A stretch of DNA of 64,000 nt from Enterobacter sp. Bisph1 (GTDB lineage Bacteria > Pseudomonadota > Gammaproteobacteria > Enterobacterales > Enterobacteriaceae). Made by a program: the position numbers and the translations under genes. How positions within the stretch are numbered: the stretch's first letter is position 1; each line of letters begins with the position of its first letter. This document shows positions 8,728 through 16,104 of this stretch, one piece after another. Where the stretch lies: NCBI RefSeq assembly GCF_000814905.1, contig NZ_JXAG01000035.1, forward strand, positions 124,001 to 188,000, in the 5' to 3' direction. The notes beneath the pieces were generated by a model, which ran no database searches, had not been told where the DNA came from, and was given only the letters and a program-made list of their open reading frames with translations.

Positions 8728-9522
8728 TCAGACGCCATCCAGGCTGTGGGCCAGGGTTTCCAGACGGTCATTCATCGATTTTTTCAGACACTGCACATCG
8801 GCGTTACAGCTGTTGCGTTGGGTTAACCAGGCTTTTTGCTGGGTTTGCAGCTTCTTCTCCAGTTCCTTATTGCCAACGGTTACCGCTTCTGTGCGCATCG
8901 AAGCATAGGAACGGGCGACGCTTTGGTCGAGTGACGCCAGTTCGCGATCGCCGCAAATCGCTTTTTCAGATGCGGACGCGGCTTTCACACAATTAAATGA
9001 CGGCTGCGGTTTGCTGTTTTTATCAACGGGCTTCAGCTGCAAAACCGTACCGTCGGTCCAGTTCAGTAACAGGCGCTGATTGATGGATGCCAGACTAGCG
9101 TTACCGCCTGGGCTGCCATTGGCAAAATGGCCTGTTGCGCAGGTAACGGTTTCCACCTGCGTTTTCGCATTGCCTTCTAACCCCAGATCGTACGCCTTCG
9201 CCGCCCCTTTTTCGTCGATTGACTGCGTTGCGGCAATCCATGCGTCAAGGGTGGTGCTGCTCTCTTTAAAGGTTGGTGACTGGCAGTTCGCGCCGCCCGG
9301 AAGCGTTGTGCTAATCCCCTGCGCCGTGATGCTCAGAAAACGGCCCACCAGACGATCGTCATTAAACTGATAGTTGAGGGTGCGTTCCGTTTCAGTATTC
9401 ACAAACGCCTCTTCCACTTGCCATTCACCCTGCAGCGGCGTGTTACTCGCCTGGGCGAAGAAAGGCAGCATAAAAGCAGCGAAAATAGCCGTCGCTTGTA
9501 GCAGAACTTTATGATTCGTCAT
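8728..9522 (-). CDS. LprI/DUF1311-domain periplasmic protein, putative lysozyme-effector immunity
   Basis: A 264-residue exported protein (signal ATAIFAAFMLPFFAQA, mature start SNTPLQGEWQVEEAF). The C-terminal LprI/DUF1311 domain reads FNCVKAASASEKAICGDREL and later QKAWLTQRNSCNADVQCLKKSM. Its start is three bases from the stop of the lysozyme-like effector, the tight coupling expected of an effector-immunity pair. It shares architecture with the next gene downstream. Periplasmic location suits protection from an incoming muramidase. The immunity function is inferred from domain and position, not shown by the sequence. Confidence 0.78.
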   Translation of the reverse strand: MTNHKVLLQATAIFAAFMLPFFAQASNTPLQGEWQVEEAFVNTETERTLNYQFNDDRLVGRFLSITAQGISTTLPGGANCQSPTFKESSTTLDAWIAATQSIDEKGAAKAYDLGLEGNAKTQVETVTCATGHFANGSPGGNASLASINQRLLLNWTDGTVLQLKPVDKNSKPQPSFNCVKAASASEKAICGDRELASLDQSVARSYASMRTEAVTVGNKELEKKLQTQQKAWLTQRNSCNADVQCLKKSMNDRLETLAHSLDGV

Positions 9523-9525
9523 TGA

Positions 9526-10359
9526 TCAATTTATCCCGTAGTCGCCGTTCAAATAAAGGTTCACTTCAAAATTACGACGATTGATTAATCCCGTCACCAC
9601 TTTATGCTTGCTGGTATTTGCGCGTTTAATCTCCGTCATAGCATCAGAGATATTACCGCCATTAATAAAGTTGAACACATCGTTCAGTCGCCCTCCTGGG
9701 TTATAGGCGAAAGAGACCAGTGCATCAAACTCATATTGTCTCAGCGGCACAAAAATACCATTTCTCACTTTATTGACGTACGGTGGAATCGTCGCACGCA
9801 GTAAGTTTGTCTCCTGATCTGCCGTCAGGCGGACCAGCGTTGCGTTATCGGCGACAAACTGACTTGCTTTATCGTCCTGCAACCCGGCGGCTTTGCTGAT
9901 TTTTTCTGCTGTTATCGCATCAACGCCAATTTCAATCATTTTCGCTTTGATAGCTTGCTCCGAACGCCCTTTCATATCATAGCCCGGCCCGAGCGTTACG
10001 CCGCTTGCGCCGCCCGGCCAGTGCAGATAGCAACTTACATCGATCCGGGCTTCACGGTGGAAAATAAAGGTCATACCGCTGGCAGAAATACCCATCGCGC
10101 CTACCGCCTGGCGACCTGCGCTACCGGAAATCGGCGGCTGCGGTGGGCGGCTGGTCATCGGTTTACCCAGTGCCGCAAGAGTGCGTCGTCCGACAATTCC
10201 ATCAACATGTAAATTCTGTTTCGCCTGAAATTGTTTAACCGCTATTTCCGTTTTTGGGCCAAAATTACCGTCTTCGCCAACGTTAGCCCCTGCCTTATTC
10301 AGAAGCTGCTGGAACTCTTTTACATTTATACCGCGTTCACACTTACGCAGAGCACTCAT
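9526..10359 (-). CDS. Putative T6SS lysozyme-like effector with peptidoglycan-binding domain
   Basis: A 277-residue protein with an N-terminal peptidoglycan-binding domain (residues about 8-66: VKEFQQLLNKAGANVGEDG then TEIAVKQFQAKQNLHVDGIVGRRTLAAL). A proline-rich linker follows at 70-80, and then a lysozyme-like domain from about residue 97. FIFHREARID places a candidate catalytic Glu at 103, and SGVTLGPGYD carries a Thr at 122 in the position typical of T4-lysozyme or pesticin-type folds. It has no signal peptide, as expected for cargo delivered by a T6SS. It sits directly downstream of hcp and is followed by two LprI-type genes. Muramidase activity is inferred. Confidence 0.8.
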   Translation of the reverse strand: MSALRKCERGINVKEFQQLLNKAGANVGEDGNFGPKTEIAVKQFQAKQNLHVDGIVGRRTLAALGKPMTSRPPQPPISGSAGRQAVGAMGISASGMTFIFHREARIDVSCYLHWPGGASGVTLGPGYDMKGRSEQAIKAKMIEIGVDAITAEKISKAAGLQDDKASQFVADNATLVRLTADQETNLLRATIPPYVNKVRNGIFVPLRQYEFDALVSFAYNPGGRLNDVFNFINGGNISDAMTEIKRANTSKHKVVTGLINRRNFEVNLYLNGDYGIN

Positions 10360-10515
10360 TCGTTCATCGTCAAAATATTATTTAATATTTATACGCATTC
10401 AAACGATACAGCTCTTATTAAGCTGTTGCGTTTGAGAAGCTAATAGCATTTAGTTGCAGGAAACGTGCTATTTAATACATGAGGAAATACCTACCCGTAA
10501 TACATCGTCTCAAAT

Positions 10516-10533
10516 ATGACCAGGCCTGGTCAT
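10516..10533. repeat. 18-bp perfect palindrome downstream of hcp
   Basis: ATGACCAGGCCTGGTCAT is fully self-complementary. It lies between the hcp 3' hairpin and the lysozyme effector gene. It could be an operator, or the second of two stem structures limiting read-through or protecting the hcp message. No known regulator site is recognised. Confidence 0.6.
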
Positions 10534-10539
10534 TAACAG

Positions 10540-10561
10540 GGTGAGCCCTTACGGGCTCACC
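10540..10561 (-). terminator. Hairpin after hcp, probable attenuator
   Basis: GGTGAGCCC, a four-base loop, and GGGCTCACC form a 9-bp perfect stem just 7 bases after the hcp stop codon. Downstream in the hcp direction there is no good U-tract (CTGTTAATG). This suggests partial termination or 3'-end stabilisation rather than a full stop, which would raise hcp transcript above the downstream genes. Confidence 0.6.
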
Positions 10562-10568
10562 GAAGCGA

Positions 10569-11051
10569 TTAAGCTTCTTTGTTTTCTTTGATATTCCAGC
10601 CAGCGCTGGTTTCAGCACCTTTACCGCCGGAGGAGGACTGCTCCCAGTACTGCTGTTTAACTTTCGCAGCCTGGAATGCATAGGTCACGCCTACGGTGTC
10701 GCCGTTATCAGCGCCGGTGTACTGAACGGAAGTCACCAGTACGTCTTCCAGCGTGATGCGTGCGTATTCAACTTGCTGACCACCTGCTTTGCAAACAGAC
10801 AGCTCAACCTTGCTCAGGTGTTTGCCGCTGGCGCAATGTTTCAGGATAGCTGTTGTAGACTTATCAATAAGTGCATTTACATGCAGATCGTTGAAATTAA
10901 CCTTGCCGGCACCGCCGCCACCGCCAACGCTCATATTCCCGGGTTGTGAAGCACCCCAGGAAAAAGATGTGATATCAGTCCAGCCGGTGTGGTTAGAATC
11001 TTTCGATTCACCCGTAACTCCATCGACCTTCAGAAACATATCAATAGCCAT
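10569..11051 (-). CDS. hcp: Hcp, T6SS inner-tube protein
   Basis: A 160-residue Hcp (TssD) starting MAIDMFLKVDGVTGESKD, with the conserved ITSFSWGASQPG segment, a glycine run GGGGGAG, and the VTYAFQAAKVKQQYWEQ C-terminal strand. Hcp hexamers stack into the tube inside the sheath and also chaperone small effectors in their lumen. The gene stands between the tae4 pair and the lysozyme module, with about 200 bases of AT-rich spacer upstream and a hairpin immediately downstream. This suits the separate high expression known for hcp. Confidence 0.95.
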   Translation of the reverse strand: MAIDMFLKVDGVTGESKDSNHTGWTDITSFSWGASQPGNMSVGGGGGAGKVNFNDLHVNALIDKSTTAILKHCASGKHLSKVELSVCKAGGQQVEYARITLEDVLVTSVQYTGADNGDTVGVTYAFQAAKVKQQYWEQSSSGGKGAETSAGWNIKENKEA

Positions 11052-11163
11052 AATATTTACTCTTCGTTAATGAAAAATATTGCTTTCGAAAAAGCGCGTA
11101 TATGGCAACGGGTAAGCATGGGGCCGAATAAAACCGTCCATATTTTACCTCTGCCTCTTTACA

Positions 11164-11191
11164 TTCCAAAAAAACGGTTGTTTTGTTGGAA
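11164..11191. repeat. Imperfect hairpin in the tae4-hcp spacer
   Basis: The 197-base spacer upstream of hcp contains TTCCAA..., a GGTT loop and ...TTGGAA, together a 12-bp stem with one mismatch. It could end transcription coming from tae4 or act in the hcp leader. A second small CCCG-TTAT-CGGG stem lies near 11202-11214. No clear -35/-10 pair was identified for hcp. Confidence 0.4.
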
Positions 11192-11249
11192 ATTCACTTC
11201 CCCCGATAACGGGAGAAATAAAACTATGAATATTTTATTACAACGTGAT

Positions 11250-11744
11250 TTATTTTAATTCCCAAAACCAGATCTCCTTACAATAAGGATAGCAGTTCGA
11301 ATTACAAATAAATGAATTACTGGTTAAGGGTTCAAGGACATCAATGTGCCCTCCGCCGTAGCCATCAATTTTATTAAAAAAAACCACGCCGCGACGTTTC
11401 AGTAGCGCTTTTCCGCCTTCTTGTTTATCTGTATATATCTCTGCGTTACCGAAAACATGCGATTTGTTGAGTTCGTCAGCCAGTAATTTGGCACCCATCT
11501 CGAACTTCTTTCCTTTAAATTCTCCGCTTTTAATCGTAAAGCGCCCGGAAAATTCAACATTACATTTCAATAAAGCAAGACTCATACGAACTGCACAAGT
11601 ATTTTCATACTGTTTACTCTGACGTTGCAGAGCAGCAAAATCGTAGCCTATTTCTGAAAATAAGGTATAAGAATCGACATATCCAGCTCGAGAATCATTT
11701 GAGGTATAGTGCTGCCTTTTTAATTGCTCATACAACGGTTTCAT
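11250..11744 (-). CDS. tae4: Tae4 family T6SS amidase effector
   Basis: A 164-residue protein of the Tae4 family (NlpC/P60-like DL-endopeptidase). The catalytic Cys is at residue 50 in NTCAVRMSLAL, the catalytic His at 133 in GGGHIDVLE with Asp135, and the C-terminus has the CNSNCYPYCKEIWFWE segment with paired cysteines seen in Tae4. Tae4 cleaves the D-Glu-mDAP peptide bond in prey peptidoglycan. No signal peptide is present, as expected. The start codon overlaps the stop of the upstream immunity gene (ATGA), and a GGAG ribosome site lies inside that gene. Confidence 0.92.
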   Translation of the reverse strand: MKPLYEQLKRQHYTSNDSRAGYVDSYTLFSEIGYDFAALQRQSKQYENTCAVRMSLALLKCNVEFSGRFTIKSGEFKGKKFEMGAKLLADELNKSHVFGNAEIYTDKQEGGKALLKRRGVVFFNKIDGYGGGHIDVLEPLTSNSFICNSNCYPYCKEIWFWELK

Positions 11745-12175
11745 TTCTCACTCCTTTTTTGACAGGGGTGGTTCTCAGCCATAGATCTTACAATATAGTC
11801 AGCAGCAGATAGCTTTTCCCTTTGCTCAGGTTGCATTCTCAAAAGTCTGGCATAAACAACTTCATGGGCAGACCCTGGAAGAAATTTTTTATAACCACAC
11901 CATTCTTTTCCTTCCGTTGCATCAAGGACCCCGACAAAATACATGTCGGCCTTAATGCGTTCACGCTCGTTTTCTTTATTGTTCCATGCAGCAAAAAAAC
12001 GTTCAGCTGTGAGATTAACGTCGTGCCCCGTTAAGAGTTGCGGATCCCGAGGAAAAACAGAGGTGTCATCTTCAGGTAATGATTGCGCACTGGGGTAATG
12101 ATAAATTTTACTCTCAGCTTGAGCTACAACCGCTAACATCAGCAATCCGCTTGCAAGTGCAACACGCATTTTCAT
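11741..12175 (-). CDS. tai4: Tai4/Rap1a family immunity protein
   Basis: Starting at the ATG preceded by AAGGAT gives 144 residues with a signal peptide (MKMRVALASGLLMLAVVAQA). The mature part has the Rap1a/Tai fold signature: AAWNNKENERERIKADMYFVGVLDATEGKEWC, then EVVYARLLRMQPEQREKLSAADYIVRSMAENHPC, with a Cys pair. Tai proteins sit in the periplasm and block the cognate Tae amidase. Here immunity precedes effector in the operon and overlaps it, the reverse of the effector-first order I know for tae4/tai4. Confidence 0.88.
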   Translation of the reverse strand: MKMRVALASGLLMLAVVAQAESKIYHYPSAQSLPEDDTSVFPRDPQLLTGHDVNLTAERFFAAWNNKENERERIKADMYFVGVLDATEGKEWCGYKKFLPGSAHEVVYARLLRMQPEQREKLSAADYIVRSMAENHPCQKRSEK

Positions 12176-12242
12176 AACATATCCTTCTGTTTCCGAAAGG
12201 GTCAACAGACCGTAAGCGCCCTGCGCTTACGATCATTTGCAT

Positions 12243-13745
12243 TTACGCCTCTTTAGTTTTCAGCGACGGCAGTTTTGAAACCAGACGCAGAGAAACCGTA
12301 AGACCTTCCAGCTGATAGTGCGGACGCAGGAAGAATTTCGCCGCGTAGTAGCCAGGGTTATCTTCGATCTCCTGCACCTGCACCTCTGCGGCGGCCAGCG
12401 GTTTACGCGCTTTGGTCTCCTGCGAGGAGTTTGCCGGATCGCCATCGACGTAGTTCATCACCCAGTCGTTCAGCCAGCGTTCCATCTCGTCACGCTCGCG
12501 GAAGGAGCCGATTTTGTCGCGCACAATACACTTCAGGTAGTGTGCGAAGCGGCAGCAGGCGAACAGGTACGGCAGACGGGAAGCCAGACGCGCGTTGGCG
12601 GTGGCATCGGCGTCGTGATACTCCATTGGTTTTTGCAGCGACTGCGCGCCGATAAAGGCGGCAAAGTCGGAGTTTTTGCGGTGGATCAGCGGCATAAAGC
12701 CGTTTTTCGCCAGTTCCGCTTCACGACGATCGCTGATGGCGATTTCCGTCGGGCACTTCATGTCGACGCCGCCGTCATCGCTCGGGAAGGTATGGCACGG
12801 CAGGTTTTCTACCGCACCACCGGATTCGACACCGCGAATCGACGTACACCAGCCGTACTCTTTAAAGGAACGGTTGATGTTGGTCGCCATCGCATAGGCG
12901 GCGTTGGCCCACGAGTAATTGTTGTGATTCGCGCCGTCGGTCTCCTCTTCAAAATCAAAGCTGTCCACCGGGTTGGTACGAATACCGTACGGCAGACGGG
13001 AGAGGAAGCGCGGCATCACCAGGCCAAGATAACGGGCATCTTCCGATTCACGCAGGGAGCGCCATGCAGCGTATTCGGTGTTCTGGAAGATCTTGGTCAG
13101 ATCGCGCGGATTCGCCAGCTCTTGCCAGGACTCCATCTGCATTACGCTTGGCGCGGTGCCGGTAATAAACGGACAGTGCGCCGCCGCGCCGATGCGCGCC
13201 ATTTCGCCCAGCAGCTCAACATCCTGCGGGCTGTGGTCGAAGTAGTAATCGCCCACCAGGCAGCCAAAGGGTTCGCCACCGAACTGGCCATACTCTTCTT
13301 CGTAGATTTTCTTAAACAGCGGGCTCTGATCCCAGCCAACGCCTTTATAGCGTTTCAGGTTACGGCCCAGTTCCTGCTTGGAGATGCTCATAAAGCGAAT
13401 TTTCAGCATCTCGTCGGTTTCGGTGTTATTCACCAGATGGCTTAAGCCGCGCCATGCGCTTTCCAGTTTCTGGAAATCTTCATGGTGAATGATCTGGTTA
13501 ATCTGCTGGGAGAGCTTTTCATCGATACCGGCAATCAGATTCTGAATGGTGCGGTAGGTATCGTTAGAGAAAGTGACGGTATTTTCCAGCGCCTGTTGCG
13601 CCAGGGTTTTTACCGCGCTTTCTACCGCCGAGCGCGCCTGGTCGGTTTTCGGGCGAAACTCTTTACTGAGCAGCGCGCTGAATTCGTCCTGGCTAAAGGC
13701 CTGTGCGCCCTGCTGCAGTTCTTGTTGTTGAGAAGGATTGCTCAT
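12243..13745 (-). CDS. tssC: TssC, large T6SS sheath subunit
   Basis: A 500-residue TssC/VipB/ImpD protein. The conserved core is visible: FQKLESAWRGLSHLV, KIRFMSISKQELGRNLKRYKG, and the C-terminal YYAAKFFLRPHYQLEGLTVSLRLVSKLP strand that interlocks sheath protomers. It pairs with TssB to form the contractile sheath that is later disassembled by ClpV. It starts three bases after the tssB stop. Length and motifs are complete. Confidence 0.97.
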   Translation of the reverse strand: MSNPSQQQELQQGAQAFSQDEFSALLSKEFRPKTDQARSAVESAVKTLAQQALENTVTFSNDTYRTIQNLIAGIDEKLSQQINQIIHHEDFQKLESAWRGLSHLVNNTETDEMLKIRFMSISKQELGRNLKRYKGVGWDQSPLFKKIYEEEYGQFGGEPFGCLVGDYYFDHSPQDVELLGEMARIGAAAHCPFITGTAPSVMQMESWQELANPRDLTKIFQNTEYAAWRSLRESEDARYLGLVMPRFLSRLPYGIRTNPVDSFDFEEETDGANHNNYSWANAAYAMATNINRSFKEYGWCTSIRGVESGGAVENLPCHTFPSDDGGVDMKCPTEIAISDRREAELAKNGFMPLIHRKNSDFAAFIGAQSLQKPMEYHDADATANARLASRLPYLFACCRFAHYLKCIVRDKIGSFRERDEMERWLNDWVMNYVDGDPANSSQETKARKPLAAAEVQVQEIEDNPGYYAAKFFLRPHYQLEGLTVSLRLVSKLPSLKTKEA

Positions 13746-13748
13746 GGG

Positions 13749-14273
13749 TTACTCCTCTTTACCTTGCGCGCTGTCTTCACTGTTCGGTAGCTGGCTGAGA
13801 GATTTCAGCAGTGTTGGGTCTTGCAACACTTTGGCAATCAGCTCTTCTGCGCCGTTTTTACCGTCCATATAGGTCAGCAGATTGGAGAGTTGGGTACGCG
13901 CTTCCAGCAGTTTGTTCAGCGGCTCAACTTTGCGGGCGACGGCGTCGGGCAAGAAGTCGTCCATGCTGTCGAAGGTCAAATCGACGTTAAGACGGCCTTC
14001 ACCGGTCAGGGTGTTATCGACGTTGAACGCCACGCGCGGTTTCAGCGCTTTCATCCGCTCATCGAAGTTATCGACGTCGATTTCAAGGAATTTACGCTCC
14101 TCAATCGAGGGCAAATTCTCCACCGGTTTCCCTACCAGATCCGCCATGACGCCCATTACAAACGGAAGCTGGATTTTACGCTCCGCGCCGTACACTTCCA
14201 CGTCGTACTCAATCTGTACGCGAGGCGCACGGTTGCGCGCGATAAATTTTTGACCACTGTTACTTATTGCCAT
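13749..14273 (-). CDS. tssB: TssB, small T6SS sheath subunit
   Basis: The ATG at 14273, preceded by GGAG, gives 174 residues; an upstream in-frame TTG is less likely. The sequence is a typical TssB/VipA/ImpB: NSGQKFIARNRAPRVQIEYDVEVYGA, LPFVMGVMADLVG, FLEIDVDNFDERMKALKPRVAF and LTFDSMDDFLPDAVA. TssB and TssC assemble the sheath, and TssB is the binding partner of TagJ in systems that have it. Adjacent and co-directional with tssC. Confidence 0.97.
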   Translation of the reverse strand: MAISNSGQKFIARNRAPRVQIEYDVEVYGAERKIQLPFVMGVMADLVGKPVENLPSIEERKFLEIDVDNFDERMKALKPRVAFNVDNTLTGEGRLNVDLTFDSMDDFLPDAVARKVEPLNKLLEARTQLSNLLTYMDGKNGAEELIAKVLQDPTLLKSLSQLPNSEDSAQGKEE

Positions 14274-14347
14274 GTTGTTCTCCAACGAATATGCGCGGTG
14301 AAGGTTTGACGGCAGGCAACGCGCCTGCCCTCATAACTCGTTACGCG

Positions 14348-15364
14348 TCAGTCCTGACGCCCAAAGATGTTTTGCAGTTGATTCACGCCATCGGGCGCCA
14401 GATCGCGAATGATCTCCATAAAGTCCAGTTCGATTAACCGCTGCACGCGGTCAATCATCAACGGCGCGGGGTGGCTCGGCTCATGCTGGGTAAAGTACTG
14501 TTTCACCTTTTCCAGCATCAGTTGCGCATCGGCGCGGGTGGTAACCTGCGCGGTTCGCCAGTCCATATGCGCCGCCAGCGGTGTCGCCACTGGCGCAGGC
14601 GAAGCGTTATCCGCGTGGGTTTTGGTTTCTGGCTCCGGCTGTTGCTCCTCCTGACGAGAAGCGCGGCTGACGCCAGCAATTAAGCCAACGGTTTTCAGTA
14701 GCTGTTCCATTTCTGGCACCCCGCTTTCACCCAGTTGTTCGAGCAACCATGAACGGATAGTGTGCAAACGCCCTTCAATCTGCCCTATCGCCTCAATGCC
14801 GGGCTGACCGCCACGCGTCAGTTCATCAATCAGACGCACCCGTCCGCCGGGATAGCCTGCACACTCGGTTTTGCTGCCGTCGAGCAGCGCCTGCGCATCC
14901 CGTACGCTGAGCTCATCGCCGTTGCTGCGCAGCAGCGTCGCCTGGCGCAATGTCGAGGTCAGCGACGATTTGTCGCTTAATCCCGCCAGCGCGTTAATAC
15001 GATAAAACGGGTCAAACTCGCCGCCGTCCGTGAGCGAAGGCCAGAGCTGTTCCCAGTAAAGCGCCAGCGCCTGGCCTAACAACATCAAACCATCAGCATA
15101 GCCTTCCAGGCCGCGACGTCGAGTCCACGCATGGGTTAAGGCCATCATCACGCGGATATCTTTAGTGCGCGCCAGCAGCCCGGTGGCCAGTTTTTCTACC
15201 CGTGTCCAGTCGGCGGGTTCCGCCGGAATAATCGTGCTGCCGAACTGCTGCTCGGCTTTGCCGAGGCTGGCCTGCTCCATGGCCTGGAACTCGGCGTCGT
15301 ATTCGAGGTTTTCACCACAAGGCTGCTCCGGGCTGACCGGAGCGAGTAACGATTCAATAGTCAT
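14348..15364 (-). CDS. tssA: TssA, T6SS cap/assembly protein
   Basis: From the ATG at 15364 the protein has 338 residues. It carries the ImpA N-terminal domain (LLAPVSPEQPCGENLEYDAEFQAMEQASLGK, then DWTRVEKLATGLLARTKDIRVMMAL). The C-terminal part ends with DFMEIIRDLAPDGVNQLQNIFG, a motif shared by many short TssA proteins. TssA primes tube-sheath polymerisation on the baseplate and may travel with the sheath tip. An upstream TTG would add only two residues. Confidence 0.92.
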   Translation of the reverse strand: MTIESLLAPVSPEQPCGENLEYDAEFQAMEQASLGKAEQQFGSTIIPAEPADWTRVEKLATGLLARTKDIRVMMALTHAWTRRRGLEGYADGLMLLGQALALYWEQLWPSLTDGGEFDPFYRINALAGLSDKSSLTSTLRQATLLRSNGDELSVRDAQALLDGSKTECAGYPGGRVRLIDELTRGGQPGIEAIGQIEGRLHTIRSWLLEQLGESGVPEMEQLLKTVGLIAGVSRASRQEEQQPEPETKTHADNASPAPVATPLAAHMDWRTAQVTTRADAQLMLEKVKQYFTQHEPSHPAPLMIDRVQRLIELDFMEIIRDLAPDGVNQLQNIFGRQD

Positions 15365-15375
15365 CCGCAACCTGC

Positions 15376-16086
15376 TTATTCTTCAAACATCGGTGGATAA
15401 AGGCCGTGGCGACCGGGTCTTGCGCCCCCCGCCGGGTCAAACAGCAGCGTAAAGAGCTGACCGGTAAAGTTACCGCTGTGCACATGGGTGTAGAGCGGGT
15501 AGCCGTCGCTGCGGTTGGTCCACCAGAAACTGATTTGGCGCAGCGGATCAAAACACTCCGCCGCCTGCCGCCAGCCGATGGTCGATTCGCCATCGCCTTC
15601 ATAGCCAATTACCTCCAGAATTTCCGAGCGCGCCTGCGGCTCCACCAGCTGCACCGGCGGAATCGACAGCAGCGCCTGATCCAGCTGTTCGGCGGAAAAA
15701 CCGTTGCGAATGGCATGCAACATGGTGCGCCCCAGTTGCTCGTACCAGTCGCCCGCCTGCGCCAGGTGACGCGGCGTCCACTCCAGCGGGTTGATGGCCA
15801 TCAGCGCACACAGGGGATACTGCCGCCCGACGCTGTCGCGCCCCGGTAGCAGGCAGCCCATCTGTACCTGCTGGCTGCCGAGCATTGGCGGTACGACAAA
15901 ATTCCAGATCGGCGCATTGCCGAACTGTCGGTCGCTGGCTCGCTGCTCTTCTTTCTGCCAGTTCATCAAGCCCACCTGAAACCAGTGGGACCATTGACGC
16001 TGCAGAGCGTCGGGAAAGCGGCGCTGCAGAAAGTCGCCCGCACTGGGCATTTTTCCATACCAGCTAATAGCAGAAGTCATAGTCAT
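15376..16086 (-). CDS. tagF: TagF, T6SS-associated protein
   Basis: A 236-residue TagF/ImpM (SciT-type) protein with the family opening ISWYGKMPSAGDFLQRRFP and internal PIWNFVVPPMLGSQQVQMGCLLPGRDSVGRQYPL. TagF acts as a post-translational repressor of T6SS assembly, in some species by binding Fha. Its presence together with pppA and tagH indicates this cluster is controlled by protein activity as well as transcription. It sits between tssM and tssA with short spacers. Confidence 0.92.
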   Translation of the reverse strand: MTMTSAISWYGKMPSAGDFLQRRFPDALQRQWSHWFQVGLMNWQKEEQRASDRQFGNAPIWNFVVPPMLGSQQVQMGCLLPGRDSVGRQYPLCALMAINPLEWTPRHLAQAGDWYEQLGRTMLHAIRNGFSAEQLDQALLSIPPVQLVEPQARSEILEVIGYEGDGESTIGWRQAAECFDPLRQISFWWTNRSDGYPLYTHVHSGNFTGQLFTLLFDPAGGARPGRHGLYPPMFEE

Positions 16087-16104
16087 TAGGCGTTCCTTTG
16101 CAGT

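Noticed and set aside
12318-13445. 375-codon frame antisense to tssC
   Set aside because: Composition follows the third-position bias of tssC; there is no ribosome site or recognisable domain.
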